A stretch of 64,000 bases of DNA from an uncultured Alphaproteobacteria bacterium (GTDB lineage Bacteria > Pseudomonadota > Alphaproteobacteria > UBA2966), in the NCBI GenBank assembly GCA_958295725.1, contig OY282368.1, positions 186,001 through 250,000 on the forward strand. The letters run 5' to 3'. A program made the position numbers and the translations under genes. Position 1 is the first letter of the stretch. Every line of letters begins with the position of its first letter. This document shows positions 1-8,947 of this stretch, piece by piece. Under the pieces are notes generated by a model. That model searched no databases and was not told where the DNA came from. It saw nothing but the letters and a program-made list of their open reading frames with translations.

Positions 1-343
1 CGTAATCTCCGACGTAGCGCGCCCGGTCGGCGGCGAGCGCCGGACGCGGGGGTCTCGTCACCTCGGCTCCGGTCCCGGACACGCGATCCGCCCCCGGGCA
101 GGGAAGGGGGCCCAGTCCGTCCGCGGCGAGGTCCGCATGCGTGAAGACGCCGAGGACTCCCGGCCGCGACCGGGCCGCGGCGGTATCGATGCCCGAGATC
201 CTGGCGTGCGCATGGGGAGAGCGCAGGACGGTCGCATGGGCCTGCCGCGGCAGGTCGATATCGTCGTTGTAGCGCCCGCGGCCCCGCAGGAGGCGCCGGT
301 CCTCGATCCGGCGAACGGGCTGCCCGACGCCGAACCTACCCAT
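1..343 (-). CDS. Molybdenum hydroxylase large subunit (CoxL/xanthine dehydrogenase family), N-terminal part only
   Basis: The reading frame runs from an ATG at 341-343 to the window edge without a stop, so only about 114 codons are visible. The translation opens with MGRFGVGQPVRRIEDRRLL, then RSPHAHARI and later AADRARYVGD. These are hallmarks of the first domain of CoxL/xanthine dehydrogenase molybdopterin subunits, and the same blocks appear in the complete homologue at 48571-50913. Family members hydroxylate N-heterocycles, aldehydes or CO using Mo-pterin and usually need FAD and 2Fe-2S partners, which would lie outside the window. The start is 51 bp downstream of the flavoprotein gene on the same strand, suggesting one operon. 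Substrate is unknown. Confidence 0.85.
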   Translation of the reverse strand, partial: MGRFGVGQPVRRIEDRRLLRGRGRYNDDIDLPRQAHATVLRSPHAHARISGIDTAAARSRPGVLGVFTHADLAADGLGPLPCPGADRVSGTGAEVTRPPRPALAADRARYVGDY

Positions 344-394
344 GGCGCGCCTGCCCGTGGACCACGATCCGAAACCGGGGTGGGGCGGGGCGCA

Positions 395-1876
395 TCAGGC
401 GTTGGCGCCGGCAGCCGTGGCGCCCGCGATTCGGCCGAACACGGCACCGGAGGTCAGGCCCGTCGCCCCCGGATAGTTGAAATAGAAGAGCCCGCCAACC
501 AGCTCGCCCGCCGCGTGCAGCCCGGGGATCGTCCGGCCGTCGGTGTCGATCACCTGAGCCCGCGGGTTTATCCGCAGGCCGCCGAACGTGAAGGTGATCC
601 CGCAGGTCACCGCGTAGGCCTCGAAGGGCGGTTCGTCGATGGTGTTGGCCCAGTTCGACTTCGGCACCGTCAGGCCCTCGGCGCGCCGGCCGTCCTTGAC
701 GTTGGGGTCGAACGGGATGTCGGTGCGGACGGCGGCGTTGTACTCCCGAATCGTTGCGACGACGCCGGCCGCGTCGGTATCGTCCATCCCGGCGGCCAGC
801 TCCTCGATCGTGTCGGCCCGTATCCTGGTGACGCGCCGGATGCGGTACTCGTCCCGCAGCAGGTGCGCGACCTTGGCGTCGAAGATCTGCCATGCGAACT
901 GTCCCGGTTGCGAGAGGATCTCGCGCCCGTAGCGTGCGTAGGTGTAGTTGCGGAACTCCGCTCCCTCGTCGAGGAAACGCCGCCCGCGGGAGTTCAGCAC
1001 GATCCCCCAGGGATAGCTGTGTTTCTGGAACTGGTCGCCGACCGCGAGGTCGCCGAACTCCGGCGCGTTGCGGTCCCAGGCCACGGCGTGACACCCCGAC
1101 CAGTTGCCGGCCGGAGACGCGCCCGCGTCCAGCGCCATGCGGATGCCGTCGCCGGTGTTGAATCGCGATCCCCGCACCTTGGCGAGGTCCCATCCCGGAC
1201 CGAGGTAGCGGGTGCGCCACTCGGCGTTGGCCTCGAACCCGCCCGACGCCAGCACGACGCCGCGCGCGCGGATGTTCCGGGTCCGGCCGCCGTCGCGCAC
1301 GCGCACGCCGTGGACGCCGTCGTCGTCCTGCAGCAACGACACGGCTCGCGCCTCGTACAGGATATTCACGCCGGCCCGCGCGGCGGCCGCGTGCAGCGAA
1401 TCGACCAGACCGGGGCCGCCGCCCGCCGTCTCCACGGTGACGCCGCCCCAGAACCTGAACCTGCCGTCCACCTTGAAGGCCTGGCGGCCGTAGATCGGAA
1501 CGAAACGGACTCCCTTGGACTTCATCCACCGGGCGGTGGAGAAGCTCTTCGTCACCAGCGCTTCCACGAGATCGGGGTCGCAGCGGTAGCGCGTGATACG
1601 GCCCATGTCGTCGAAATACCGGTCGGACGTGTACGCGCCGAAGTCGGTGATCTCCTTCTCTTCGTCGGAGAGATCGACGAGCTTCTCGATGTCCTCGACG
1701 CCGTTGTAGACGATGCGCATTCCCCCGGCGGTGAACTGGCTGTTGCCGCCCCGTTCCTCTCGCGGCGCACGTTCCAGCGCCAGCACGTCGGATGCGTGCT
1801 CCCGCGCCGACAGCGCCGCGCAGAGGGCCGCGTTGCCGGCGCCGACCACGATCACGTCGTAAACGTCCTTCGTCAT
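395..1876 (-). CDS. FAD-dependent dehydrogenase of the fumarate reductase/tricarballylate dehydrogenase (TcuA-like) family
   Basis: A 493-residue flavoprotein. The N-terminus carries the FAD-binding Rossmann motif VIVVGAGNAALCAALSA directly after the start. The C-terminus has the family block FNYPGATGLTSGAVFGRIAG typical of soluble succinate dehydrogenase/fumarate reductase-type flavoproteins, including TcuA, which oxidises tricarballylate. The start is placed at 1876 (MTKDVYDVIVVG) because the Rossmann fold needs it near the N-terminus; the open frame upstream is Pro/Arg-rich and lacks family character. It is followed by the molybdenum hydroxylase and diverges from the deacetylase at 2019. 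The TctCBA transporter further on could bring in a di- or tricarboxylate, but the true substrate cannot be read from the sequence. Confidence 0.85.
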   Translation of the reverse strand: MTKDVYDVIVVGAGNAALCAALSAREHASDVLALERAPREERGGNSQFTAGGMRIVYNGVEDIEKLVDLSDEEKEITDFGAYTSDRYFDDMGRITRYRCDPDLVEALVTKSFSTARWMKSKGVRFVPIYGRQAFKVDGRFRFWGGVTVETAGGGPGLVDSLHAAAARAGVNILYEARAVSLLQDDDGVHGVRVRDGGRTRNIRARGVVLASGGFEANAEWRTRYLGPGWDLAKVRGSRFNTGDGIRMALDAGASPAGNWSGCHAVAWDRNAPEFGDLAVGDQFQKHSYPWGIVLNSRGRRFLDEGAEFRNYTYARYGREILSQPGQFAWQIFDAKVAHLLRDEYRIRRVTRIRADTIEELAAGMDDTDAAGVVATIREYNAAVRTDIPFDPNVKDGRRAEGLTVPKSNWANTIDEPPFEAYAVTCGITFTFGGLRINPRAQVIDTDGRTIPGLHAAGELVGGLFYFNYPGATGLTSGAVFGRIAGATAAGANA

Positions 1877-2018
1877 CGTCTTCTCGTTCCGCGTGGAGTC
1901 CGGTCGGGTCTGTTCTAGCCGCGCCCGGCCCTTCCCGGCAAGCGGATCCGGCGGCGGTTGCGCCGTCGCGTCGGGCCCGGCACAATCCCCGAGACAGGCG
2001 CACGCGCGAGGGCAAGCC

Positions 2019-2948
2019 ATGGAATTCCCCCGCCACGACCGCTACGACTACGTTCCCATCGACGAACGGCCGGACTACACATGGCCGAACGGCTCGCGTT
2101 TGGCCGTCTATTTCGGCAACAACGTCGAGGAGTTCGCCTTCAGGGAAGGGCTCAACGAGGCGGGCCTGACCGTCCCGCCACCCACGCACCGGACCTTCGC
2201 CTCGCGCGATTACGGCAACCGGGTCGGCATCTGGCGCCTGTTCGACCTGCTCGACGATCTCGGCGCCCCGGCGTCGCACAACGTCAACACCGCCGTCTTC
2301 GAGCACGCGCCCCAGGTGGCGGAGCGGATCGGGGAGCGCGGCGACGAGATGATCGGCCACGGCCGCACCAATTCGGAGCGCCAGGATGGATTCGCGGAGG
2401 CCGACGAGAAGGAGATGATCGAGCACTGCGCCGAGGCGATCGCGCGGCATGGCGGCAAGCGGCCGACCGGCTGGCTCAGCCCGTTCCTGGCCGAGACCGC
2501 CGTCACGCCCGACCTCCTGAAGGAAGCTGGCTACGACTATACCCTCAACTGGCCCTTCGACGACCAGCCCGTGTGGATGCGCACGCGGGCGGGGCCGCTC
2601 CTCTACGTGCCGTATTCGGTGGAGATCAACGACCTGCCGGCGATCGTCAACACGTGGCGCTACACGCCGCGGCAGTTCGCCGAGCTGATCGTCGACCAGT
2701 TCGACGAGATGCTGGAGGAGTCGCGGCGCCGGCCCCTGGTGTTCTGCTTCTCCCTTCACCCCTTCGTGCTCGGCCATCCGTTCCGGATCCGGCCCTTGCG
2801 CCGGGCCATGGAGCACGTCATGCGGTGTCGCGACGACATCTGGCTCACGACCCCGGGCGAGATCGCGACCTGGTGCAAGACCCTGCCGCCCGGGATCGTT
2901 CCGGGCGGCAAGGGCGTATCCGGGTCGGAAGGCTCCCGCATCCGGTGA
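2019..2948 (+). CDS. Polysaccharide deacetylase (NodB/PuuE-like) family hydrolase
   Basis: 309 residues. The N-terminus (RYDYVPIDERPDYTWPNG, then LAVYFGNNVEEF) and the distribution of SHNVNTAVFEH, GHGRTNS and FSLHPFVLGHPFR match the metal-dependent NodB-fold family that contains PuuE-type allantoinases and peptidoglycan/chitin deacetylases. The family hydrolyses amide bonds using a divalent metal held by His residues, and GHGRT and SLHPF are plausible ligand motifs. The start ATG at 2019 gives the usual family N-terminus; the longer open frame upstream is low-complexity. It is divergently transcribed from the flavoprotein with 142 bp between starts. A ureide/amide hydrolase role (allantoin-like) is as likely as polysaccharide deacetylation. 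Confidence 0.8.
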   Translation: MEFPRHDRYDYVPIDERPDYTWPNGSRLAVYFGNNVEEFAFREGLNEAGLTVPPPTHRTFASRDYGNRVGIWRLFDLLDDLGAPASHNVNTAVFEHAPQVAERIGERGDEMIGHGRTNSERQDGFAEADEKEMIEHCAEAIARHGGKRPTGWLSPFLAETAVTPDLLKEAGYDYTLNWPFDDQPVWMRTRAGPLLYVPYSVEINDLPAIVNTWRYTPRQFAELIVDQFDEMLEESRRRPLVFCFSLHPFVLGHPFRIRPLRRAMEHVMRCRDDIWLTTPGEIATWCKTLPPGIVPGGKGVSGSEGSRIR

Positions 2949-3601
2949 GCGGCAGACCCCGCCAGAGCCGCAGCGCGTTCGGTCACGGGGAGATCGACCG
3001 GAGTCTCTTGTCATCCGCGACGATCCTCATCGTTTCGCAGCGCGACTTTTCTTCGTGGAGGTCGGGGATTCGCGAATCCCCGGGAATCTCGCCCAGCTCG
3101 ACTCCAGGATGTATGACGACTATCGGATCGGGCATTGGATTGTCTTGCAGTCCATCATCTACGACGTGGACAAGTTCAAGGAGAACGGAATTCCGGCGCC
3201 GAGGAAATACTCGGACCTGCTTCATCCCAAGTTGAGAAAACGGGTCGTGTCCCGCGACTCCACCAACTTCACCGGCATCTATCCGGTGGTCGGTCTGGCC
3301 CACGAGTTCGGCGGCGGCGAGGCGAATATCACGCCGGGTCTCGAGAAGTTGAAGGAGATGGACCTGCACTCCTTCCTCGGCTTCAGCAGCCAAGGTCCAC
3401 AACTAATGGAATCGGGCGATGTCTGGGCTTCCATGCTGCATGCCGGTTGGGGGGTTCGCCTGATCAAGGCGGGTCGCCCCGTGGCCGTCGTACATCCGGA
3501 GGTCGGAGGGAAGAAGGGTCTGCCGACACTCGGCTACATCGCCCTGTCGAAAGCGTCCAAGAACACGGAGGCGGCTCATTGGCTGATGAACGAGCTCGTC
3601 G

Positions 3602-4741
3602 TGACCTCGTTCAGACAGATGTGAGACACGGGCCCTTGATGTAAGGGCGGGGGTCTCCGACGCTGTTGGTGCTGAACAAGCAGCGTGAAGGAGAACCCCC
3701 ATGCAGACCTTCGGCCTGCCCCGGCAGATTACACGAGGAGCCGCCCTGGCGTCGCGCCTGTGCGGCAAGGAGCGGAGCGACGAAGCGCACAGGCGCGACG
3801 CCCTTGAGCGCTGGCGCCAAGCCAGGGCCGACGGCCTGACCGCACGAGCGGCCGCCAACGCCGTCGGCGTGCCGAGATCGACCCTCTACCGGTGGCAGAG
3901 GCTGGCGGACCGCAACCGCCTCAAGCCGTGCTCGCGACGCCCGCACACCCCGCGCCGGCCCACTTGGTCGGCGGCGCTGGTGACGGCGGTCCGGGAGACA
4001 CGCGCCGACTACCCCATGTGGGGCAAGGCCAAGATCGCCGTCCTGCTCCGACGCAACGGGCACGCGGCAAGCGAGAGCACCACAGGCCGCATCCTCAAGA
4101 CCCTCATGGAGCGCGGCGCCGTCACCCCGGTCCCGACCTTGCGCCGCAACGGACCGCGCGCCGCCCGGCGCCTCAGACCATACGCCAGACGCCTGCCCAA
4201 GGGCCGCAAGCCCACAAGTCCCGGCGAGATCGTCCAACTCGACACCCTCACCGTCTCGCCACACACAGCCCGGCCCGCCATCAAGCAGTTCACCGCCCAT
4301 GACCCCGTCGCAAAGTGGACCTGCGCACAGGCCTGGAGACGCGCAACCGCACACAACGCCAGGCGCTTCCTCGACAAGCTCCAGGCCGACATGCCCTTCC
4401 CCATCGAAGCCATCCAGGTCGATGGAGGCTCCGAGTTCAAGGCCGACTTCGAGACCGAATGCCAGCGCCGCCGCATCGACCTGTTCGAACTCCCGCCACG
4501 CTCGCCCAAGCTCAACGGTCACGTCGAGCGCAACAACGGCGCCTGGAGATACGAGTTCTACGCCACATGGGACCTGCCCGACGACAACCTCGACGACATC
4601 AACCGATGGATCGACGCCTTCGCCGACGAATTCAACACCTTCAGACCGCACCAGGCCCTTGGCGGACACACCCCCGCCCAGTACCTTCACTCACTGACAG
4701 CCAAAGAGACCCCCGTGTCTCATATGTCCTGAACCAGGACA
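3602..4741 (+). mobile_element. Complete IS481-family insertion sequence (1140 bp) with 5-bp target duplication
   Basis: The left end begins TGACCTCGTTCAGACAGA and continues TGTGAGACACGGG. The right end, read inward on the other strand, begins TGTCCTGGTTCAGGACAT and continues ATGAGACACGGG. The ends are therefore imperfect inverted repeats of about 30 bp. The pentamer CGTCG lies directly outside both ends (3597-3601 and 4742-4746), and deleting the element with one pentamer restores the interrupted reading frame. The element holds one transposase gene (3701-4732). The same termini recur at several other places in the window, mostly without an intact transposase. Confidence 0.92.
3701..4732 (+). 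CDS. IS481-family DDE transposase
   Basis: 343 residues with an N-terminal helix-turn-helix (TARAAANAVGVPRSTLYRW, about residues 47-65) and an rve-type catalytic core. The catalytic residues are visible: Asp181 in VQLDT, Asp241 in QVDGGSEF, and Glu276 in KLNGHVERNN, giving 34 residues between the second Asp and the Glu as expected. All three are present, so the protein is probably active. The start at 3701 follows AAGGAG six bases upstream. The stop codon lies within the right inverted repeat, so every remnant that keeps the right end also keeps the tail PSHMS or PSHMA. Confidence 0.95.
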   Translation: MQTFGLPRQITRGAALASRLCGKERSDEAHRRDALERWRQARADGLTARAAANAVGVPRSTLYRWQRLADRNRLKPCSRRPHTPRRPTWSAALVTAVRETRADYPMWGKAKIAVLLRRNGHAASESTTGRILKTLMERGAVTPVPTLRRNGPRAARRLRPYARRLPKGRKPTSPGEIVQLDTLTVSPHTARPAIKQFTAHDPVAKWTCAQAWRRATAHNARRFLDKLQADMPFPIEAIQVDGGSEFKADFETECQRRRIDLFELPPRSPKLNGHVERNNGAWRYEFYATWDLPDDNLDDINRWIDAFADEFNTFRPHQALGGHTPAQYLHSLTAKETPVSHMS

Positions 4742-5078
4742 CGTCGGCGCCGACCAGCAGGAGAAATGGTATGATGTCGCAGGCATCGTCCCCGTGAACA
4801 AGACGACGCTGGCGAAGGTATCGTCGGATCCCGTGCGCGGCAAGGACGGCAATCCGGCGCTCATCCTCGATGCGGGTGAGCTCGCGAACGCCTACTATGT
4901 CGACTACTCGCACTACGATGCCAAGACCTGGAACGAGGAATTCAACAGGATCTTCTTCCAGTAGGCGTAATCCGTCGGAAGTAGCCCGGCCCGGGAGACT
5001 CGCGTCTTCCGGGCCGCCGGCAAAGGGATCGGCGCCCTTCGTCGGCAAGCGCAAGCCCGCCCGGGCGTATCAGCGCCA

Positions 5079-5107
5079 GTGGTTCGGTTCTTTACGCCTC
5101 GAACCAC
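5079..5107. other. Stem-loop in the spacer before a Rieske oxygenase gene
   Basis: An 8-bp perfect inverted repeat, GTGGTTCG and CGAACCAC, is separated by 13 bases. It lies between the broken substrate-binding gene and the Rieske oxygenase start at 5234. There is no T-run after it, so it is not a convincing intrinsic terminator. It may act as an operator or as an mRNA leader structure. Confidence 0.35.
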
Positions 5108-5233
5108 CGGCTTTTCGTGCGATGGATCGGGTCGTCGAGACATTCGAATGAATTTCGACGTCGGCCGACGCTAATGTCTCGGTCGATCCATCGGAACCCT
5201 CTCCCAGGCAGGGGGGTGGAGGAGGGATTGCAG

Positions 5234-6598
5234 ATGGCCGTACAGGAACAGGCCCAATCGATCGAGGGACCGTACTCGGGCTACTACCGGCGGGATATTC
5301 CCGCCGAGGATGCCGAGCTGACCCACGTGGGATCCGGAACCCCGTGCGGAGAGTTGATGCGCCAGTACTGGCACCCGGTGGCGTTGTCATCGGACGTCAC
5401 GGACCTGCCGCTTGCCGTCCGCATTCTCGGTGAGGATCTCGTTGTTTTCCGCGACAGGTCGAACCGGGTCGGCGTGCTCCACCGGCATTGCAGCCACCGC
5501 GGCACGTCACTCGAATACGGCGTTCCGTCGGAGCGGGGGATCCGATGCTGCTATCACGGCTGGCTCTTTGACGTTGACGGCCGCATTCTCGAGACTCCCG
5601 GCGAGCCGCCCGATTCCAAGCTCAAGGACAGTTTCGTCCACGGTGCTTATCCGGCCGAGGAACGCCACGGCCTTGTCTTCGCCTACATGGGGCCGCCGGA
5701 CGAAAAGCCGGACTTCCCCGTCTTCGATACCTATTTCACACCGAAGGACAACCGTCTCGTTCCGTATTCGATTTGGCAGCCCTGCAACTGGCTTCAGATC
5801 CGCGAGAACGGCATGGACCCGATCCACGCTGTCTTCCTGCACAGCCGCATGAACGAGGTCCAGTTCACGCAGCCCTGGGCCGAGATGCCGGTCTACGAGT
5901 TCTTCGAAACCGGCGACGGCATGCACTACCTGACGATTCGTCGCGCGGGCGAGTTCCTGTGGATCCGCGCGGCACAGTACACCCTGCCCAACATCGGCCA
6001 GACCGGCGGCCTGTTCGAGGAGGTCGACGCGTCGAAATACTTCGGGCGCGTGTCCCTGACCCGCTGGGTCGTGCCCGTCGACGACACCCATAGCTGGATC
6101 TTCGGATTGCGTCACTTCAATGAGGTCGTCGATCCACTGCGCAAGGGCCGGGAAGACCTGTGCGGTCACGATTCCGTCGACTTCGTCGGCCAGGACGGGA
6201 ACCGGCCCTATGAGGAGCGCCAGCGCAATCCCGGCGACTGGGACGCGCAAGTGAGCCAGCGGCCGATTGCCATCCACGATCTCGAGCACAAGGGCTCGAC
6301 CGACGTCGGCGTCGCCATGCTGCGCCGCGTCCTGCGCCGGGTGATTCGCGGCGAGAAACAGCCCGTCATCTCCACGGGCGACGCCAGTGGCCAGAAGGTC
6401 GTGTACACGTACTCGCACGACACGGTTCTGCGCGTGCCGTCGCGCGATGATCTGAATGACGAAGAGGTTCAGCGCGAGGTTGGCCGGCGGGTCATGGACG
6501 CGGTCAAGTCCGGCGATGCCGTCCCCCATGCCGATGCGCGCGAAGCCCACATCGTCGGGCGCCTGAAGGAGATCGAGGCGAACCCGTATCCGGGGTGA
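5234..6598 (+). CDS. Rieske non-haem iron oxygenase, phthalate-dioxygenase-like oxygenase component
   Basis: 454 residues. The Rieske [2Fe-2S] ligands are Cys86-x-His88 (RHCSHRG) and Cys105-x2-His108 (CCYHGW). The C-terminal half carries the catalytic iron domain (ENGMDPIHAVFLHSRMN contains the usual Asp/His pattern). Such enzymes hydroxylate or demethylate aromatic or other small substrates using electrons from a separate reductase, which is not adjacent. The ATG at 5234 is chosen because GGAGGAGGG precedes it at good spacing; the frame is open further upstream but has no ribosome site. It is the closest relative in the window of the oxygenase at 23424-24872: both share the block GVLHRHC(S/A)HRG(T/A)SLEYG. 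It stands alone, facing the MFS exporter gene. Confidence 0.9.
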   Translation: MAVQEQAQSIEGPYSGYYRRDIPAEDAELTHVGSGTPCGELMRQYWHPVALSSDVTDLPLAVRILGEDLVVFRDRSNRVGVLHRHCSHRGTSLEYGVPSERGIRCCYHGWLFDVDGRILETPGEPPDSKLKDSFVHGAYPAEERHGLVFAYMGPPDEKPDFPVFDTYFTPKDNRLVPYSIWQPCNWLQIRENGMDPIHAVFLHSRMNEVQFTQPWAEMPVYEFFETGDGMHYLTIRRAGEFLWIRAAQYTLPNIGQTGGLFEEVDASKYFGRVSLTRWVVPVDDTHSWIFGLRHFNEVVDPLRKGREDLCGHDSVDFVGQDGNRPYEERQRNPGDWDAQVSQRPIAIHDLEHKGSTDVGVAMLRRVLRRVIRGEKQPVISTGDASGQKVVYTYSHDTVLRVPSRDDLNDEEVQREVGRRVMDAVKSGDAVPHADAREAHIVGRLKEIEANPYPG

Positions 6599-6679
6599 AT
6601 GGCTCCCGGTTTCCCGGCGGACGCACGCGACAAGGAATGTCGGGGCAGTTCCGGTCGAACCGAAACCGCCGTGGCCGCG

Positions 6680-8254
6680 TCATCGCGCGGATGCCTTGCG
6701 CAGGAAGCAGCACGCGATCAGCCCGATCGCGAAGATCGCGCCGATGACGAAGAACATGTCGTTGTAGGCCATGATGGTGGCGTCCCGCGAGACCAGGGAG
6801 TTCAACGCCGCGACCGCCTGATCCCGGGCGAGCTGGAGGTCGCCGCTGTAGGCGGCGAAATGCCCGGTCAGTTGATCGAGCCGGGCCAGGGTTTCCGCGT
6901 CGTAGGAAGAGACGTGCTCGCCGACGTGATCGACGTGGAAGTCCGCTCGTCGGGAGATTCCCGTGTTCAGGCAGGCGATGCCGACGGCGCCGCCGATGTC
7001 CCGGGTCATGTTGAGGATCGCCGCGGCCGAGCCGTGGTTGGCCGGTTCCAGCAGGGACGTCGCGAAGATCGGCAGCACGACCATGATGAAAGGCTGCCCC
7101 ACGGCCCGGATGACGTTGACGAACATGAGCTCCCAGTAGCCGGTATCGAAGCTCATATCGACGTTCAGGAAGCAACTGACGCTGAAGAGGATGCACCCGA
7201 ACCCCAGCAGCAGGCGCGCGTCCACGCGCGGCAGGAGCCACAGCACCAGAGGCGCGGCGATGATCTGCGGAATGCCGATCCACATGATCACCGTGCTGAC
7301 CTGGGTCGCCGTGTACTGGGGAACCTGGATCAGATAGAGCGCGATGATGAACATCGTGCCGAACACGCCGACGCCGAAGCCGAAGAAGAGGAGGCAGCAG
7401 ATGCCGAAGTTGCGCCTCCCGTAGAGGCGCAGGTTTATGTACGGCTCCTTCCTGAAGAGCTGGATCGCGACGAAGACCAGGAGGCACAGGCCGGAGATCG
7501 CTGACAGCTGCAGGATATGGTCGGACGTGAACCAGTCGTTGCGGTTGCCTTCCTCGAGCACCGTGATGAACAGGAACAACCCCACCGCCATGATGGCGAT
7601 GCTGAACCACTGGATCCGGCGCAGGAGCCCCAGCGACCGGGGCGACCTGTCGAGCCCGTGGAGCAGGCAGGCGAGCGCCGCGCCGGCGGGGATCGTCTGG
7701 ACGTAGAAGATCAGTTCCCACGAGAACGTATCCGTCAACCAGCCGCCGAGCGCGGGCCCCACGGTCGGCGCCTGGACCGTCAGCAGGGCCCACCACATGA
7801 AGGCGACGGGCCGTTTCGACGGGGGCAGCGTCGCCAGGATGACGGTGAAGGCCATGGGCATGAGGCCGCCGCCGAACAGACCGGCGACGAAGCGCAGCGC
7901 GATCATCGCGTTCAGGTCCCAGGCCAGGGCGCAAGCCACGAGCGATATCATGAACCCGGCGGTGTTGGCCGTCGCGTAGGTGCGGACGGAGAACACGCGC
8001 GTGAGCCACGCCGTCAACGGCATGATGACGATGGCGGCGGCGAGGTAGGCGGTCGTGATCCACGAGGCCTCGGTCAGGTTCGCGGACAGGGCCGCCTGGA
8101 TCTCGCGCAGCGAGGTGTTCGTGATCTGGTGGTTCAGGACCGCGCAGAAGGAGCCGATGATGGCGCCCGACACCGCGATCCACTGGCGGAGCGTGACGCG
8201 GTCGTCGGTCGCGGATGCGGGGACCGATGGAACGTCGGTGTCGGCGGCGGTCAA
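6680..8254 (-). CDS. DHA2-family (EmrB/QacA-type) MFS transporter
   Basis: 524 residues, strongly hydrophobic, with spacing of segments consistent with 14 transmembrane helices. Family signatures include SFCAVLNHQITNTSLREIQ in helix 1, SWITTAYLAAAIVIMPLTAWL, and GPALGGWLTDTFSWELIFY around helices 5-6, which matches motif C of proton-drug antiporters. The likely role is proton-driven efflux of hydrophobic compounds across the inner membrane, perhaps substrates or products of the neighbouring oxygenases. No EmrA-type periplasmic adaptor gene is adjacent, so it may act alone. It converges on the Rieske oxygenase at 5234-6598. Confidence 0.9.
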   Translation of the reverse strand: MTAADTDVPSVPASATDDRVTLRQWIAVSGAIIGSFCAVLNHQITNTSLREIQAALSANLTEASWITTAYLAAAIVIMPLTAWLTRVFSVRTYATANTAGFMISLVACALAWDLNAMIALRFVAGLFGGGLMPMAFTVILATLPPSKRPVAFMWWALLTVQAPTVGPALGGWLTDTFSWELIFYVQTIPAGAALACLLHGLDRSPRSLGLLRRIQWFSIAIMAVGLFLFITVLEEGNRNDWFTSDHILQLSAISGLCLLVFVAIQLFRKEPYINLRLYGRRNFGICCLLFFGFGVGVFGTMFIIALYLIQVPQYTATQVSTVIMWIGIPQIIAAPLVLWLLPRVDARLLLGFGCILFSVSCFLNVDMSFDTGYWELMFVNVIRAVGQPFIMVVLPIFATSLLEPANHGSAAAILNMTRDIGGAVGIACLNTGISRRADFHVDHVGEHVSSYDAETLARLDQLTGHFAAYSGDLQLARDQAVAALNSLVSRDATIMAYNDMFFVIGAIFAIGLIACCFLRKASAR

Positions 8255-8610
8255 CTCGGAGTCATCCCTTCGGCGCTCGCGCGGTCTTCCCGCCGTGCCC
8301 GGCCGACGTTCGCTCGTGATTCCAGCCCAACTCCGTCACGTCTTTTGGAGTGGCGCCGCCTGGGTCCGGCGCGCCCCGCGTTCGCGAACGGGTAATGCAA
8401 GGACGGTCAGTATACGTCGCGGCGCGTCCGCCATGAACCTGCTTCCGGCCGCTATGTCGACCGGGCTGGCTCCTCCGCGTGGCGGGGGAGGCCGGGAGGG
8501 GGGCCGCAAGGACACGCGGCCGCGAGCCGAGCGGACGCCGACCGTGCTTTGATCGTGGGCGCAACTTTGCGCGGCGGCCGGACGTCCGTAATTTTCTTGG
8601 TGCTCACTCT
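8255..8610. other. 356-bp spacer upstream of the MFS gene
   Basis: I see no credible gene here. Both strands have Arg/Pro-rich open frames typical of high-GC noise. On the minus strand a TATACT hexamer near 8413-8418 could serve as a -10 box for the MFS transporter, but no clear -35 box is evident. Confidence 0.4.
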
Positions 8611-8877
8611 CTAGGTGGAGTGCCCTCGCGGCAGGCGATAACGGATTGTGAGAGAAGCGCCTTCGCCCTTTGGAGGCTTCTTTACCATCTTGTCACCGTC
8701 AGTCATTTCGCCATACATGGCTTTGCAGCAAACCGGCATCCGATGACTAGGGCCGGGATAGTCGCCCACCCGTCGGTGGAGCTCCCCGGCATTTATTTCG
8801 ACACGAGACTCACCTCGCCTTTCCGCACGGGCCAATTGCGTTCCAAGTTCTCTTCTGAAATCGTCAATCGATACCAT
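8611..8877 (-). CDS. Small conserved-looking hypothetical protein (88 aa)
   Basis: The 88-residue product starts MVSIDDFRRELGTQLARAE, has the central block ELHRRVGDYPGPSHRMPVCC and ends with SLTIRYRLPRGHS. The composition is balanced, with normal Asp/Glu/Lys content, unlike the Arg/Pro-rich noise frames nearby. I recall similar small proteins scattered in accessory regions of proteobacteria but cannot assign a function. The paired Cys-Cys after HRMP is notable. Its 5' side is an AT-rich stretch with two palindromes, which looks like a dedicated regulated promoter. Alternative: a remnant of a larger mobile-region protein. Confidence 0.6.
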   Translation of the reverse strand: MVSIDDFRRELGTQLARAERRGESRVEINAGELHRRVGDYPGPSHRMPVCCKAMYGEMTDGDKMVKKPPKGEGASLTIRYRLPRGHST

Positions 8878-8907
8878 CGTGTCCCTCTTAGGATCATCAA
8901 AAAGTAA

Positions 8908-8947
8908 GGGGATTATCCCCCAAGTATTCGGGATAATTCCCTATAAT
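8908..8947. promoter_or_regulatory. Pair of operator-like palindromes in an AT-rich promoter region
   Basis: Site 1 is GGGGATTATCCCC at 8908-8920, with perfect 6-bp arms around a central T. Site 2 is GGGATAATTCCC at 8930-8941. The centres are about 21-22 bp apart, close to two helical turns, which suits cooperative repressor binding. A perfect TATAAT follows on the plus strand at 8942-8947, and the minus strand offers TATTAT in the same place, upstream of the 88-aa gene. This is the most AT-rich spot for several kilobases. Confidence 0.5.

Larger units (their letters stand above)
3055..4964 (+). pseudogene. ABC transporter substrate-binding protein gene, 5'-truncated and split by an IS481-family element
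   Basis: Two pieces of one gene flank the insertion. The left piece (to 3601) encodes YDDYRIGHWIVLQSIIYDV through NTEAAHWLMNELV. The right piece (from 4742 to the TAG at 4962-4964) encodes GADQQEKWYDVAG through NEEFNRIFFQ. Removing 3602-4741 plus one copy of the CGTCG duplication restores a continuous frame (NELV-GADQQ), which proves the interruption. The protein resembles periplasmic extracellular solute-binding proteins of the PotD/AfuA type (polyamine, iron or small-molecule ABC uptake). No signal peptide or first lobe precedes the left piece, and no permease or ATPase gene lies nearby, so the gene was already 5'-truncated or its start lies in scrambled DNA. It is certainly non-functional as it stands. 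Confidence 0.85.

Noticed and set aside
336..3014. Very long open frame on the minus strand across the flavoprotein and deacetylase genes
   Set aside because: It is an Arg/Pro/Gly-rich shadow created by high GC content; the overlapping frames at 395-1876 (minus) and 2019-2948 (plus) have clear family motifs.
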